Counted from the stretch's first letter, positions 1 through 8,946 are shown. The stretch: DNA of 64,000 nt from Gallaecimonas sp045291545 (GCF_045291545.1 NZ_CP149514.1:868001-932000), one strand, 5' to 3'. Numbers and translations: made by a program. The notes: generated from the letters alone by a model not told the origin.

Positions 1-788
1 CGTTGACTGCATTGCCTCGTCGCCAGCATTCCATTCGGGGAGTTGCTCATATCCGCGGGCAGACCATTTCGGTGATCGACTTGCGTCAGGCTATGGGCGG
101 TAAACCGACCGAAGATGTCAGCAATGCTTTTGTGATCATCACAGAATACAACCGTTCAGTGCAGGGTTTCTTGGTGCACTCGGTTGACCGCATTGTGAAC
201 TGCAACTGGGAAAGTATTCAGCCACCCCCCAAAGGCGCCGGTCGCTCCAGTTACCTGACCGCGGTGACCGAAGTCGAAGGGGAAATGGTCGAACTGCTCG
301 ACGTCGAGAAAATCCTTGATGAAATCAGCCCGATGAATGCCGAAGCCAGTGCTGAGAGTTTTGAAGGGGCTGATGCGTTACGCAAAGATCGTATTTTGCT
401 GATCGCTGATGATTCGGCGGTAGCCCGCGGGCAGATCAAAAAAGCCCTGGCTCCATTGGGTATCCCCTTACAGCTGGTCAAGGATGGCAAAGAAGGCCTG
501 GAGTTCCTTGAAGACATGCTTAGCGAGTGTGATAAGTCCATTACTGAGCAAGTCTGCCTGCTGATTTCTGATGTGGAAATGCCGGAAATGGACGGTTATA
601 CCCTTACTGCGGAAGTGCGGGCCAACGCCAAACTTAAGGACTTGCCGGTAATATTGCATACATCGTTGTCAGGCGTTTTTAACCAAGCCATGGTAAAAAA
701 AGTGGGGGCTGACCGCTTCATTGCCAAGTTCAATCCTGATGAATTGGCTATAGCGGTCAAAGAAGTCTTAATGGTAGAGGCTGAATAA
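1..788 (+). CDS. cheV: Chemotaxis coupling protein CheV (5' end missing)
   Basis: CheV couples chemoreceptors to CheA and carries its own phosphorylatable receiver domain, which tunes signalling. The visible 261 residues hold most of a CheW-like domain (RGVAHIRGQTISVIDLRQA, then GFLVHSVDRIVNC) followed by a receiver domain with the acidic pair in IADDSAV, the phospho-acceptor region ISDVEMPEMDG and a late Lys in FIAKF. Full-length CheV is about 310 residues, so roughly 50 N-terminal residues lie outside the window and the real start is not visible. The in-frame TTG at 3 is not the start. It sits 2 bases before cheR, an arrangement common in polar-flagellar clusters; flgA, flgM and flgN are usually just upstream, but that is not seen here. 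Confidence 0.95.
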   Translation, partial: LTALPRRQHSIRGVAHIRGQTISVIDLRQAMGGKPTEDVSNAFVIITEYNRSVQGFLVHSVDRIVNCNWESIQPPPKGAGRSSYLTAVTEVEGEMVELLDVEKILDEISPMNAEASAESFEGADALRKDRILLIADDSAVARGQIKKALAPLGIPLQLVKDGKEGLEFLEDMLSECDKSITEQVCLLISDVEMPEMDGYTLTAEVRANAKLKDLPVILHTSLSGVFNQAMVKKVGADRFIAKFNPDELAIAVKEVLMVEAE

Positions 789-790
789 GC

Positions 791-1621
791 GTGAGCAATG
801 GCCTGACCGAGCAGGATTACGGCATCTTTCGCCGTTTCCTTGAAGACCAGTGCGGTATTGTACTGGGCGAGAATAAGCAGTATCTGGTGAAAAGTCGCCT
901 GACGCCATTGTTGGGCCGCTTCCGGTTGGTGGATTTAAGTGCGCTGATCAAAATGGTGGTCAACGGCAGTAGTGATCGGGATTTGCGCCCGGCCGTTATT
1001 GATGCCATGACCACCAATGAAACCCTGTGGTTTCGTGATGGCTACCCCTTCGATTTACTGACAGAAAAGCTCTTTCCGGAGTTGGGTAAGGGGGGGCGCA
1101 ACGTCAAAATCTGGTCTGCCGCCTGCTCATCCGGGCAGGAACCTTATTCCATTGCCATCAAGGCACTGGAACACCAGACCAAAAAGCCCGGTACTTTGCC
1201 GGGTGGCGTGCAAATTCTTGCCACTGATATTTCCCACAGCATGCTCAGCCAATGCCAGGGGGGCGAGTATGACAGTCTGGCACTGGGCCGGGGCATGAGT
1301 GACGAGCGGCGGCGACTGTACTTCGATGAAACTGCGCAAGGTACCTGGCGGATCAAGCCCAATGTGCGTCGGTTGGTGACCTTCCGTCATTTCAACCTGC
1401 TGTCCAGTTATACCTTGCTGGGTAAGTTCGATATTGTTTTTTGTCGTAATGTGTTGATTTACTTTTCCCCGGAAAACAAACTGCGCATTCTTAACGGTAT
1501 AGCCAAGTCACTGAATCCGGGAGGGTATTTGTTTCTCGGTGCTTCTGAGTCGATGCCTACAGCGGTCAGTGATTTTGAAATGGTGCGTTGTAATCCCGGC
1601 ATTATTTATCGTCGTAAATAG
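791..1621 (+). CDS. cheR: Chemoreceptor methyltransferase CheR
   Basis: CheR methylates glutamates on chemoreceptors with S-adenosylmethionine and works against CheB in adaptation. The 276-residue product has the expected length. An N-terminal helical CheR domain is followed by the SAM-binding Rossmann fold, with the signature WSAACSSGQEPYSIAI near residue 107 and FDIVFCRNVLIYF near residue 213. The start is GTG at 791, two bases after the cheV stop, with a GAGG element about ten bases upstream inside cheV. The gene closes the cheV-cheR pair, and a sigma-54 promoter for flgB begins 17 bases after its stop. Confidence 0.96.
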   Translation: MSNGLTEQDYGIFRRFLEDQCGIVLGENKQYLVKSRLTPLLGRFRLVDLSALIKMVVNGSSDRDLRPAVIDAMTTNETLWFRDGYPFDLLTEKLFPELGKGGRNVKIWSAACSSGQEPYSIAIKALEHQTKKPGTLPGGVQILATDISHSMLSQCQGGEYDSLALGRGMSDERRRLYFDETAQGTWRIKPNVRRLVTFRHFNLLSSYTLLGKFDIVFCRNVLIYFSPENKLRILNGIAKSLNPGGYLFLGASESMPTAVSDFEMVRCNPGIIYRRK

Positions 1622-1637
1622 CCTTTTACTCTCCTCT

Positions 1638-1654
1638 TTGGCACACATCTTGCC
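1638..1654 (+). promoter_or_regulatory. Sigma-54 promoter of flgBCDE
   Basis: TTGGCACACATCTTGCC fits the YTGGCACGRNNNTTGCW consensus with full TGGCAC and TTGC blocks at the right 5-base spacing. The predicted transcript start is near 1665, leaving a leader of about 20 bases before the flgB ATG with its GGAGG-type site. By analogy with Vibrio it should need FlrC; that is inference. Confidence 0.85.
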
Positions 1655-1686
1655 TTCGTTATTGACAGTTAACGGAGGCACAACCG

Positions 1687-2106
1687 ATGGCAATCAGCTT
1701 CAACAAAGCATTTGGCATTCACCAGTACGCACTCGAGGTGCGCTCGCAGCGTGCTGAGCTGCTGGCATCCAATATTGCCAATGCCGACACCCCTGGCTAC
1801 AAAGCCCGAGACTTAGACTTCAAGGCCGCTTTGCAGGCTGCCCAGTCACAGCAGCGCCAACCAGGGCTGTTGGCCACCACGTCGGCGGGGCACATGCAGG
1901 CGCCGGCTGATCTGGCGGCAAACCTTGGCCTGGGATCGGCAATCGGTTACCGCATACCCAACCAGCCGGACACCGGTGACGGCAATACCGTCGATGTGCA
2001 GACCGAGCGCAGCTTGTATTTGCAAAACGCGCTGGAATACCAGACCTCCGTACAGTTTCTCAGCGGCAAGATCAAAGGGCTGATGACGGCCATCAAAGGA
2101 GAATAA
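1687..2106 (+). CDS. flgB: Flagellar proximal rod protein FlgB
   Basis: FlgB builds the proximal rod of the basal body in the periplasm. The 139-residue product has the family length. It carries the N-terminal axial-protein motif LLASNIANADTPGYKARDLDF and a C-terminal helix (ALEYQTSVQFLSGKIKGLM) of the kind that packs in the rod core. It has no cleavable signal, as expected for a type III export substrate. The ATG at 1687 is preceded by a GGAGG element. It is first in the sigma-54 flgBCDE unit, two bases ahead of flgC. Confidence 0.97.
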   Translation: MAISFNKAFGIHQYALEVRSQRAELLASNIANADTPGYKARDLDFKAALQAAQSQQRQPGLLATTSAGHMQAPADLAANLGLGSAIGYRIPNQPDTGDGNTVDVQTERSLYLQNALEYQTSVQFLSGKIKGLMTAIKGE

Positions 2107-2108
2107 CG

Positions 2109-2528
2109 ATGAGTGATTTATATCGCATCTTCGATGTTGCTGGCAGTGCCATGAGTGCGCAGTCGGTGCGGTTGAATACCACTGCCTCTAACCTGGCCAA
2201 TGCCAACTCTGTCTCCAGTTCAGCCGGAGCTACCTACCGCGCCCGCCAGCCGGTTTTTGCTGCTGAGCTGAATAATGCCATGGGCGGCCAACAGGACTCT
2301 GTCGGCGTAAAGGTGATGGGTATTGTTGAATCGAAAAAACCATTGGTGAAAGAGTACAACCCTGATCACCCGATGGCCGATAAAGACGGTTTTATCTACA
2401 AGCCCAATGTCAATGTGGTGGAAGAAATGACCAACATGATTTCCGCCTCCCGCAGCTATCAGACCAACGTGCAGGTAACAGATGTAGCCAAACAGATGCT
2501 GCTGCGTACCCTGCAGTTGGGTCAGTGA
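2109..2528 (+). CDS. flgC: Flagellar proximal rod protein FlgC
   Basis: FlgC is a proximal rod subunit exported by the flagellar type III system. The 139-residue product begins with the axial domain (LNTTASNLANANSVSS) and ends with the conserved helix containing NMISASRSYQTNVQV and LLRTLQLGQ. The KPNVNVVEEMTNM stretch is typical of FlgC, FlgG and FlgE C-termini. Start and stop are tightly packed between flgB (2-base gap) and flgD (11-base gap), with an AAGGAGAA site at the end of flgB. Nothing is unusual about it. Confidence 0.97.
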   Translation: MSDLYRIFDVAGSAMSAQSVRLNTTASNLANANSVSSSAGATYRARQPVFAAELNNAMGGQQDSVGVKVMGIVESKKPLVKEYNPDHPMADKDGFIYKPNVNVVEEMTNMISASRSYQTNVQVTDVAKQMLLRTLQLGQ

Positions 2529-2539
2529 GGGGTTGAACT

Positions 2540-3256
2540 ATGAGCATCTCATCAAACGGTTTGGATCCACTGGCTAATTCCCGCTGGGATACCGGCTCTA
2601 CGGATGCAACCAGTAACAGCAAAAGCAATTCCATCGGTTCTGCTACCGGCCTGACACAAAAAGATTTTCTGTCCTTGCTGACCAAGCAGCTGGCTTATCA
2701 GGATCCGTTCAAGCCAGTGGACAACGACAAAATGATTTCGCAGATGGCGTCGTTTGCGCAGGTTAACGGCATCAATAACATGAGCGACCAGTTTTCCAAG
2801 CTTAATGATGTCATGACTTCCAACCAGGCACTGCAGGCCTCAACGCTGGTAGGGCAAAAGGTACTGGTGTCCACCAATACCGGTTATCTCAATCAGCAGG
2901 GTGGCTCCATGAGCGGCATGCTGACCTCATCGGATGACATGCATGACGTGGTCGTGCGGGTAAAAGACCAGTATGGCCAGTTGGTGAAAACCATCAATAT
3001 GGGTGATCAGTCTGCTGGCAACGTGGCTTTTGACTGGGATGGCACGAATGATGCTGGACAAGCCATGCCGGCCGGCCATTACAGCGTGTCCGCGCAGGCG
3101 CGGGTAGGTAATCAACAAACTGATTTGCCTGTTGCCACCTACGGCAATGTGCAGTCAGTGACCTTGGGCTCTTCCTCAACCGGGGGAGTAGTACTGAATC
3201 TTCAGGGCCTTGGTGGCGTCAAACTCAGTGACGTTCTCGAAGTGGCCAAAGCGTGA
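2540..3256 (+). CDS. flgD: Hook-capping protein FlgD
   Basis: FlgD caps the growing hook and helps FlgE subunits fold in place; it is shed before the filament grows. The 238-residue product has the export and capping region TQKDFLSLLTKQLAYQDPFKP near residues 40-60, followed by a FlgD Ig-like/tudor part with WDGTNDAGQAMPAGHYSV near residue 170. Length and domain order match the family (about 220-240). It is third in the flgBCDE unit, 11 bases after flgC and 16 before flgE, with a GAGGGG-type site before the next start. Confidence 0.96.
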   Translation: MSISSNGLDPLANSRWDTGSTDATSNSKSNSIGSATGLTQKDFLSLLTKQLAYQDPFKPVDNDKMISQMASFAQVNGINNMSDQFSKLNDVMTSNQALQASTLVGQKVLVSTNTGYLNQQGGSMSGMLTSSDDMHDVVVRVKDQYGQLVKTINMGDQSAGNVAFDWDGTNDAGQAMPAGHYSVSAQARVGNQQTDLPVATYGNVQSVTLGSSSTGGVVLNLQGLGGVKLSDVLEVAKA

Positions 3257-3272
3257 GTAAGAGGGGAACACT

Positions 3273-4580
3273 ATGTCTTTCAATATCTCTCTGAGCGGCC
3301 TGAATGCGGCCCAAAAAGATCTGGATGTCACCAGTAACAATATCGCCAACGCCAATACCTATGGCTTTAAACAGTCACGAGCGGAGTTTGCTGATGTTTA
3401 TGCCAGTTCGGTTTTCTCCAACCCCAAGACCAAAGTGGGTGATGGTGCCGTAACCTCGACGGTGGCTCAGCAGTTTGCCCAAGGCTCCATGAAGTTCACC
3501 AACAACACTTTTGATTTGGCGATTAACGGTAATGGCTTCTTTGCCATGAGTGGTGACGTCAACTCCAATGACCTGACCTACACCCGGGCCGGTAACTTCA
3601 AGCTCAATAAAGACAACTACGTGGTAGATAATCAGGGTAACTTCCTGAAGACCTTCCCGGTTAACCCGGATGGCACCTCTGCCTCGGCAGCATTGTCTAC
3701 CGCCAAGTCGCTGCAAGTACCTGATGCGGTAGGGACGCCGCTGGCTACCTCACGGATCAACATCAAGCTGAACCTGCCGGCAGGCGATGTTACACATGAC
3801 GTGGCCAACTTTGATCCGAAGGACACCACGACCTATAACAATGCAACGTCAGTAACCACTTACGACTCACTGGGACAGTCGCACACCGTCACCACCTATT
3901 ACATCAAACCGACCGGTTCCACTAACACCTGGAATGCGTTCACTTTTGTGGACGGTAACCCGGTGAACATGGCGGGCAGCTCGGCGCCGACTTATACCGA
4001 TGGGGGTGGTACTTCCTACAACGGCTATGTGCTGAACTTCAACAGCCAGGGTCTGCCAGGAACACCACCGACGGTGCCGGCCACACTGACCACCGATCCG
4101 CTGGGTGCCACCATTCTCAATAATGGTGCCGATCCCTCGCAGACCATTGATATCAACTACAACAACCAGACGCAGTATTCCGACTCTTTCCAGGTCAATT
4201 CTATTGACCAGGATGGCTTGACTGTCGGTCGTCTGACCGGGGTGGAAGTGGGTTCTGATGGTTTGGTACGGGCTTCTTACTCCAACGGTACTACTGAGCC
4301 TTTGGGCCGGGTGGCACTGGTACGTTTTGCCAATGAACAGGGGCTGAGCCAGGTCGGTAATACCGACTGGAAAGCGTCTACATCTTCCGGCGAACCGCTG
4401 GCTGGTGAAGCCGGCACCGGTACCTTCGGTAACATCCGCTCCGGGGCGCTGGAATCCTCTAACGTGGATTTGACGCAGGAGCTGGTCGATTTGATTTCAG
4501 CACAGCGTAACTTCCAGGCGAACAGCCGGGCCATAGAAGTATCCAACACACTTCAGCAGAATATCCTGCAAATTCGCTAA
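3273..4580 (+). CDS. flgE: Flagellar hook protein FlgE
   Basis: FlgE polymerises into the hook, the universal joint between rod and filament. The 435-residue product has the N-terminal axial motif (SLSGLNAAQKDLDVTSNNIA), a central variable hook domain, and the C-terminal ESSNVDLTQELVDLISAQRN signature with the terminal coiled-coil helix. Length is normal for polar-flagellum FlgE. It is last in the first flg unit: a strong intrinsic terminator starts 14 bases after its stop. The ATG at 3273 has an AGAGGGG site upstream. Confidence 0.97.
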   Translation: MSFNISLSGLNAAQKDLDVTSNNIANANTYGFKQSRAEFADVYASSVFSNPKTKVGDGAVTSTVAQQFAQGSMKFTNNTFDLAINGNGFFAMSGDVNSNDLTYTRAGNFKLNKDNYVVDNQGNFLKTFPVNPDGTSASAALSTAKSLQVPDAVGTPLATSRINIKLNLPAGDVTHDVANFDPKDTTTYNNATSVTTYDSLGQSHTVTTYYIKPTGSTNTWNAFTFVDGNPVNMAGSSAPTYTDGGGTSYNGYVLNFNSQGLPGTPPTVPATLTTDPLGATILNNGADPSQTIDINYNNQTQYSDSFQVNSIDQDGLTVGRLTGVEVGSDGLVRASYSNGTTEPLGRVALVRFANEQGLSQVGNTDWKASTSSGEPLAGEAGTGTFGNIRSGALESSNVDLTQELVDLISAQRNFQANSRAIEVSNTLQQNILQIR

Positions 4581-4594
4581 CTTAGCTTAGTGTC

Positions 4595-4622
4595 AAAAGC
4601 CCGCCGCGAGGCGGGCTTTTTT
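4595..4622 (+). terminator. Rho-independent terminator after flgE
   Basis: A perfect inverted repeat AAAAGCCCGCC / GGCGGGCTTTT with a GCGA tetraloop (4595-4605 and 4610-4620) runs into a T-tract ending at 4622. It ends flgBCDE, and because of the A-tract on the other side it could also act in reverse. Confidence 0.93.
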
Positions 4623-4623
4623 A

Positions 4624-4640
4624 TTGGCATTGCACTTGCA
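4624..4640 (+). promoter_or_regulatory. Sigma-54 promoter of flgFGHIJKL
   Basis: TTGGCATTGCACTTGCA fits YTGGCACGRNNNTTGCW with both invariant GG and GC doublets and correct spacing. It starts one base after the T-tract of the flgE terminator. The predicted transcript start is near 4652, so an upstream in-frame GTG at 4664 would leave almost no leader; this supports the flgF ATG at 4682. Confidence 0.85.
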
Positions 4641-4681
4641 TTGGTCAGTTATCACACATCGAGGTGACAGAGGATCGACCA

Positions 4682-5428
4682 ATGGATCGCTTCGTTTATC
4701 TGGCTATGAGCGGTGCCAACCAGGACATGAATGCCCTGAGTGTCCGGGCCAACAACCTGGCTAACGCTAAAACTGTCGGCTTTAAAGCGGACTTTGCCCA
4801 GGCGCGCGCTATGCAGGCCTATGGTGACGGCATGCCCAGTCGGGTCTTTGCCATGACCGAAAATCCCGGCCAGCGTTTTGAGCCTGGCCCTATCCAGACC
4901 ACCGGTCGTGGCCTGGACGTAGCTGTGGAAGGTCAAGGCTGGCTGACGGTGCAAGGCGCTGATGGCCAGCCAGGCTACACCCGGGCCGGTAATCTGCGGA
5001 TCAGCGAGACTGGCCTGCTGGAAACGGCCAAGGGGCAGCTGGTGCTGGGCGACGGCAATAACCCTATCGCCATTCCCGTGCCTTATCAGAAGCTGGAGAT
5101 CGGCGCCGATGGAACCGTCAGTGCCTTGCCACAAGGCGCACCGGCTCAAGACATTCAAGTCGTAGGGCGCATCCAGCTGGTTAACCCCGATGTGAAAAAT
5201 CTTAACAAAGGCGAAGACGGACTGTTTCGCATGAACGACGGCACCACTGCGCCGGCTGACCCTAATGTCACCTTACTGCAAGGGGCATTGGAAGGATCCA
5301 ACGTTAATCCGATTGATGAGATGACGGCGCTTATTGATCTGCAACGCCAGTTTGAGCTGCAGATGAAGATGATGAAAACCGCCGAAGACATGGATGCTGC
5401 CCAAACCAACTCAATGCGTTTGAGCTAA
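4682..5428 (+). CDS. flgF: Flagellar proximal rod protein FlgF
   Basis: FlgF is a rod subunit exported by the flagellar secretion system. The 248-residue product starts MDRFVYLAMSGANQDMNAL, the canonical FlgF beginning, which is why ATG 4682 (AGAGGA site upstream) is chosen over the in-frame GTG at 4664. The axial motif VRANNLANAKTVGFKADF, the mid-protein YTRAGNLRISETGLL and the C-terminal GSNVNPIDEMTALIDLQRQ are all present. It opens the second flg unit, ten bases ahead of flgG. Confidence 0.96.
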   Translation: MDRFVYLAMSGANQDMNALSVRANNLANAKTVGFKADFAQARAMQAYGDGMPSRVFAMTENPGQRFEPGPIQTTGRGLDVAVEGQGWLTVQGADGQPGYTRAGNLRISETGLLETAKGQLVLGDGNNPIAIPVPYQKLEIGADGTVSALPQGAPAQDIQVVGRIQLVNPDVKNLNKGEDGLFRMNDGTTAPADPNVTLLQGALEGSNVNPIDEMTALIDLQRQFELQMKMMKTAEDMDAAQTNSMRLS

Positions 5429-5438
5429 GGAGACTGAG

Positions 5439-6227
5439 ATGAATTCAGCATTGTGGATTTCAAAAACGGGCCTTGATGCCCAGCAAACCGACATTTCGGT
5501 CATTTCCAACAACCTGGCCAATGCTTCCACCGTCGGCTTTAAAAAAAGCCGGGCGGTTTTTGAAGACTTGCTTTATCAGAATGTTCATCAGCCCGGAGCG
5601 CAGTCATCGCAGAACACCAAGCTGCCGGCGGGGCTGATGATTGGTACCGGTGTCAAGGTAGCTGCAACGCAGAAAACCTTTACCCAGGGGAACCGCCTGA
5701 CTACCGATAACAGCCTGGACATGATGGTCGAAGGTAAGGGTTTTTTTGAGGTACTAAAGCCTGATGGTTCCATGGCTTACACCCGCAATGGCCAGTTTGC
5801 GCTCAACGACCAGGGGCAGTTGGTAACAGCTGGTTCCGGCTATCAAATTCAGCCGGCTATCACGGTGCCGCAAAATGCCCAGTCCATCAGTGTCAGCACC
5901 GACGGCCAGGTCTCCGTACAGATCGCCGGTCAGCCACAGCCAACAGTGGTCGGGCAGCTGAATATTTCCAGTTTCGTAAACCCACAGGGTTTGCAACCAG
6001 TCGGCGACAACCTGTTCCAGGAAACCGGCGCATCAGGTGCCCCGCAGCAAGGGGTTCCGGGCCTTAATGGCCTCGGTACCATTCAGCAAGGGGCGCTGGA
6101 AACGTCCAATGTCAATGTGACCGAAGAACTGGTGAACCTCATCGAAACCCAGCGCGTTTACGAGATGAACTCGAAAGTGATCTCGGCGGTGGATCAGATG
6201 ATGGGGTACGTCAACCAGCAGCTGTAA
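5439..6227 (+). CDS. flgG: Flagellar distal rod protein FlgG
   Basis: FlgG forms the distal rod that passes through the P and L rings. The 262-residue product, a standard length, has the axial motif VISNNLANASTVGFKKSR, the YTRNGQFALNDQGQLV core and the C-terminal TSNVNVTEELVNLIETQRVY signature that separates FlgG from FlgF. The ATG at 5439 follows an AAGGAGA site directly after flgF; flgH follows nine bases after the stop. Confidence 0.97.
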   Translation: MNSALWISKTGLDAQQTDISVISNNLANASTVGFKKSRAVFEDLLYQNVHQPGAQSSQNTKLPAGLMIGTGVKVAATQKTFTQGNRLTTDNSLDMMVEGKGFFEVLKPDGSMAYTRNGQFALNDQGQLVTAGSGYQIQPAITVPQNAQSISVSTDGQVSVQIAGQPQPTVVGQLNISSFVNPQGLQPVGDNLFQETGASGAPQQGVPGLNGLGTIQQGALETSNVNVTEELVNLIETQRVYEMNSKVISAVDQMMGYVNQQL

Positions 6228-6236
6228 GGAGGCGTC

Positions 6237-6911
6237 ATGCGTAGCCTGGCTTTGAGTGTGCTGTTATTGCTGTCGGGGTGTGCCACCAGCAATAACCCCA
6301 AACCTATTCCCGATGACCCGAACTATGCGCCGGTGCTACCGCCTTACGACACCAAGCCGCTGGCGGCCACGGGATCGCTGTTCTATGACGCCGGCTCTCA
6401 GAACCTGTATTCAGACCGTCGCGCCGCTCGGGTGGGCGACATTATTACGGTGATGCTGCAAGAAAATACCAGCGCCAAAAAATCGGCCACCACCGAGCTG
6501 AAGAAAAACTCCAAGGTGGACTTACCGTCACCCACAGTGATGGGTAAACCGGTCACCATTAATGGCAATACTTTAGGGATCGGCATTGACGGCAAAAACC
6601 AATTCAAAGGGGAGTCGGATGCCGACCAGGCCAACCAGCTCAAAGGGGCCATTTCAGTCAATGTGATCAGAGTGCTGCCCAACGGCACCCTGATGGTGCG
6701 TGGCGAAAAGTGGCTGACCATCAATAACGGCGACGAGTTCATTCGCCTGACCGGTATTATCCGCCAGGACGACATCAGCGCCGAGAACACCATTTCCTCA
6801 ACCCGTGTTGCCAATGCCCGCATCCAGTACTCCGGTACCGGTGCTTTCAGTGATGTGCAGCATCAGGGCTGGCTGTCACGGTTCTTCAATTCGCCGTTGT
6901 GGCCATTTTAA
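6237..6911 (+). CDS. flgH: Flagellar L-ring lipoprotein FlgH
   Basis: FlgH forms the outer-membrane L ring, the bushing around the distal rod. The 224-residue product has a lipoprotein signal with lipobox LLSGC, putting the lipidated Cys at residue 15, so it is exported by Sec and Lol rather than by the flagellar type III system. Conserved stretches include SLFYDAGSQNLYSDRRAARV, GDIITVMLQENTSAKKSA and the C-terminal GIIRQDDISAENTISSTRVA. The gene sits between flgG and flgI, 11 bases ahead of the flgI ATG, with AAGGAGG upstream of its own start. Confidence 0.96.
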   Translation: MRSLALSVLLLLSGCATSNNPKPIPDDPNYAPVLPPYDTKPLAATGSLFYDAGSQNLYSDRRAARVGDIITVMLQENTSAKKSATTELKKNSKVDLPSPTVMGKPVTINGNTLGIGIDGKNQFKGESDADQANQLKGAISVNVIRVLPNGTLMVRGEKWLTINNGDEFIRLTGIIRQDDISAENTISSTRVANARIQYSGTGAFSDVQHQGWLSRFFNSPLWPF

Positions 6912-6922
6912 GGAGTCTGGCG

Positions 6923-8005
6923 ATGAAACGTTTATGGCTGTTGCTGTGTCTGCTGGTGTTGCCAGCACATGCTGAGCGTATCAAGGACATGGCCGATGTT
7001 GCCGGCGTTCGCAATAACCAGCTGGTGGGCTACGGCTTGGTGGTGGGCTTACCGGGTACCGGTGAGCAAAGCACCTTCACCCAGCAGTCGTTTGCGTCAA
7101 TGTTGCGTAATTTCGGTATTCAGATGCCGCCCGGGCAGCGGCTTAATATCAAGAATGTGGCGGCGGTTGCGGTCAGTGCGACGCTGCCGCCCTTTGCCAA
7201 ACCGGGCCAGCAGATTGACATTACCGTTTCGTCGGTAGGTTCTGCTAAAAGCTTGCGTGGCGGTACCTTGTTGCAAACATTCCTGCGGGGTGTTGATGGC
7301 AAGGTGTATGCCCTGGCACAGGGTAACCTGCTGGTTTCCGGGTTCAGTGCTGAAGGGGCTGATGGCTCGAAAATCGTCGGTAACACCCCGACCGCCGGGC
7401 GTATCCCCGGTGGCGCTATTGTTGAGCGGGAAGTGCAGTCGCCTTTTGCCCACTCCGACTTTATCACTTTCAACCTGCACCGCCCTGACTTCACTACTGC
7501 CAAGCGCATGGAAGATGCCATTAACCAGTTACTGGGGCCAGGGGTGGCCAAAGCGCTCGATGGCAGCTCTGTGCAAGTGCGGGCTCCACGGGATGTGGAT
7601 CAGCGGGTCAGTTTCTTGTCGACCCTGGAAAACCTGAATTTCAAGCCGGCAACCGAAGCCGCCAAAATCATTGTTAACTCCCGTACCGGCACCATTGTGG
7701 TGGGCGCCGAGGTTCGGCTCAAACCCGCGGCCATTACCCATGGCGGTCTGACGGTCACCATTGCTGAAAACCCGCAGGTGTCGCAGCCCAATGCGCTGGG
7801 GCAGGGGCAGACGGTGGTAACACCTAACTCCAATGTCAAAGCCGAAGAAACCAAGGCGCGGATGTTTTACTTCAACCCTGGGGCAACCTTGCAGGATCTG
7901 GTCAGGGCGATGAATCAGGTTGGTGCCGCACCGTCTGACATTATGGCCATTTTGGAAGCCTTGAAGCAGGCCGGGGCCTTGTCTGGGGAGCTTATCGTCA
8001 TATGA
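6923..8005 (+). CDS. flgI: Flagellar P-ring protein FlgI
   Basis: FlgI assembles the periplasmic P ring around the rod. From ATG 6923 (AAGGAG six bases upstream) the product is 360 residues with a Sec signal peptide (LWLLLCLLVLPAHA) cut near residue 19. An upstream in-frame start at 6899 lies inside flgH and would spoil the signal peptide, so it is rejected. Conserved stretches include IKDMADVAGVRNNQLVGYGL near the mature N-terminus and a C-terminal LVRAMNQVGAAPSDIMAILE. Its stop overlaps the flgJ start as ATGA. Confidence 0.96.
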   Translation: MKRLWLLLCLLVLPAHAERIKDMADVAGVRNNQLVGYGLVVGLPGTGEQSTFTQQSFASMLRNFGIQMPPGQRLNIKNVAAVAVSATLPPFAKPGQQIDITVSSVGSAKSLRGGTLLQTFLRGVDGKVYALAQGNLLVSGFSAEGADGSKIVGNTPTAGRIPGGAIVEREVQSPFAHSDFITFNLHRPDFTTAKRMEDAINQLLGPGVAKALDGSSVQVRAPRDVDQRVSFLSTLENLNFKPATEAAKIIVNSRTGTIVVGAEVRLKPAAITHGGLTVTIAENPQVSQPNALGQGQTVVTPNSNVKAEETKARMFYFNPGATLQDLVRAMNQVGAAPSDIMAILEALKQAGALSGELIVI

Positions 8006-8946
8006 ACAGGGCGGGGCTTTACACTGATCTGGCCGGTCTTGATGCTTTGCGTCGAGGCGCACAGAAAAACGACAAGAACGCGTTGCTTAATACTGCGCGC
8101 CAGTTTGAATCGTTGTTTGTGCGCCAGCTGCTCAAAACCATGCGCCAAGCCAATGAAGTGTTTGCTAAAGACAGCCCCTTTAACAGCGACACCATGAAGT
8201 TTTACCGCGACATGCAGGACCAGCAGTTGGCGGTGCAGTTGTCGCAAGATGGTGGCTTGGGGCTGGCTAAGATCATTGCCCAGCAGCTGGCCCCGGACGG
8301 TAAGACACTGATGCCGGCTTCGGCCTTGACTCCCAAAGATACTATCCACAGTACGGTGTCTTTGGCGCCTAAAAGCGGTCAGGAAATGTCTTTGCCGGTC
8401 AAAGCCAAACCGGCTGTTAACCGTTCGCGCAGTGTGACGTCAGTCGAGCACAGCAACGTTAAACCTGTGGCTGACAGTAGTCCTGAAGCCTTTGTGGGCA
8501 GCATTCTGCCTTATGCCCGGCAAGCGGCTGCCGCCCTTGGCTGTAGCCCGGCCGTGTTGGTGGCGCAGGCGGCACTGGAAACTGGCTGGGGCCGTAAAGT
8601 CCTCAGTAAAGCCGATGGCGACTCCAGCCTTAATCTGTTCAATATCAAGGCTGGTAATCGCTGGCAGGGTGACAGCGTCAAAGCGGTAACACTGGAGTAC
8701 AACGGCAACCAGCCGAAGAAAGAAACCGCCCGCTTCAAGGCCTATGATTCCCTGGCCGACAGCTTCGCCGACTACGTCAAGCTGCTCCAGCACTCCCCCC
8801 GTTATCAGCAGGCGCTGAAGTGGGCCAAAGAACCGGCACGCTTTCTGCAAGAGCTGCAAGGGGCGGGGTATGCCACCGATCCCCATTACGCCCAGAAGAT
8901 TCTGCAGGTGCTGGGGCACCCGGCACTGAGTAAAGGAGCACCCTGA
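8002..8946 (+). CDS. flgJ: Rod cap and peptidoglycan hydrolase FlgJ
   Basis: FlgJ caps the growing rod and opens the cell wall for it. The 314-residue product is the two-domain beta/gammaproteobacterial type. The N-terminal rod-binding domain has ARQFESLFVRQLLKTMRQAN near residue 33. A linker leads to a C-terminal glucosaminidase domain from about residue 155, with VLVAQAALETGWGRKVL carrying the likely catalytic Glu and NLFNIKAGNRW further on. It overlaps flgI by four bases and flgK by one, so the three are probably translationally coupled. Confidence 0.96.
   Translation: MNRAGLYTDLAGLDALRRGAQKNDKNALLNTARQFESLFVRQLLKTMRQANEVFAKDSPFNSDTMKFYRDMQDQQLAVQLSQDGGLGLAKIIAQQLAPDGKTLMPASALTPKDTIHSTVSLAPKSGQEMSLPVKAKPAVNRSRSVTSVEHSNVKPVADSSPEAFVGSILPYARQAAAALGCSPAVLVAQAALETGWGRKVLSKADGDSSLNLFNIKAGNRWQGDSVKAVTLEYNGNQPKKETARFKAYDSLADSFADYVKLLQHSPRYQQALKWAKEPARFLQELQGAGYATDPHYAQKILQVLGHPALSKGAP

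Noticed and set aside
7529..8062. 177-codon minus-strand frame across flgI-flgJ
   Set aside because: Shadow of flgI; composition is His/Arg/Gly-rich noise without motifs.
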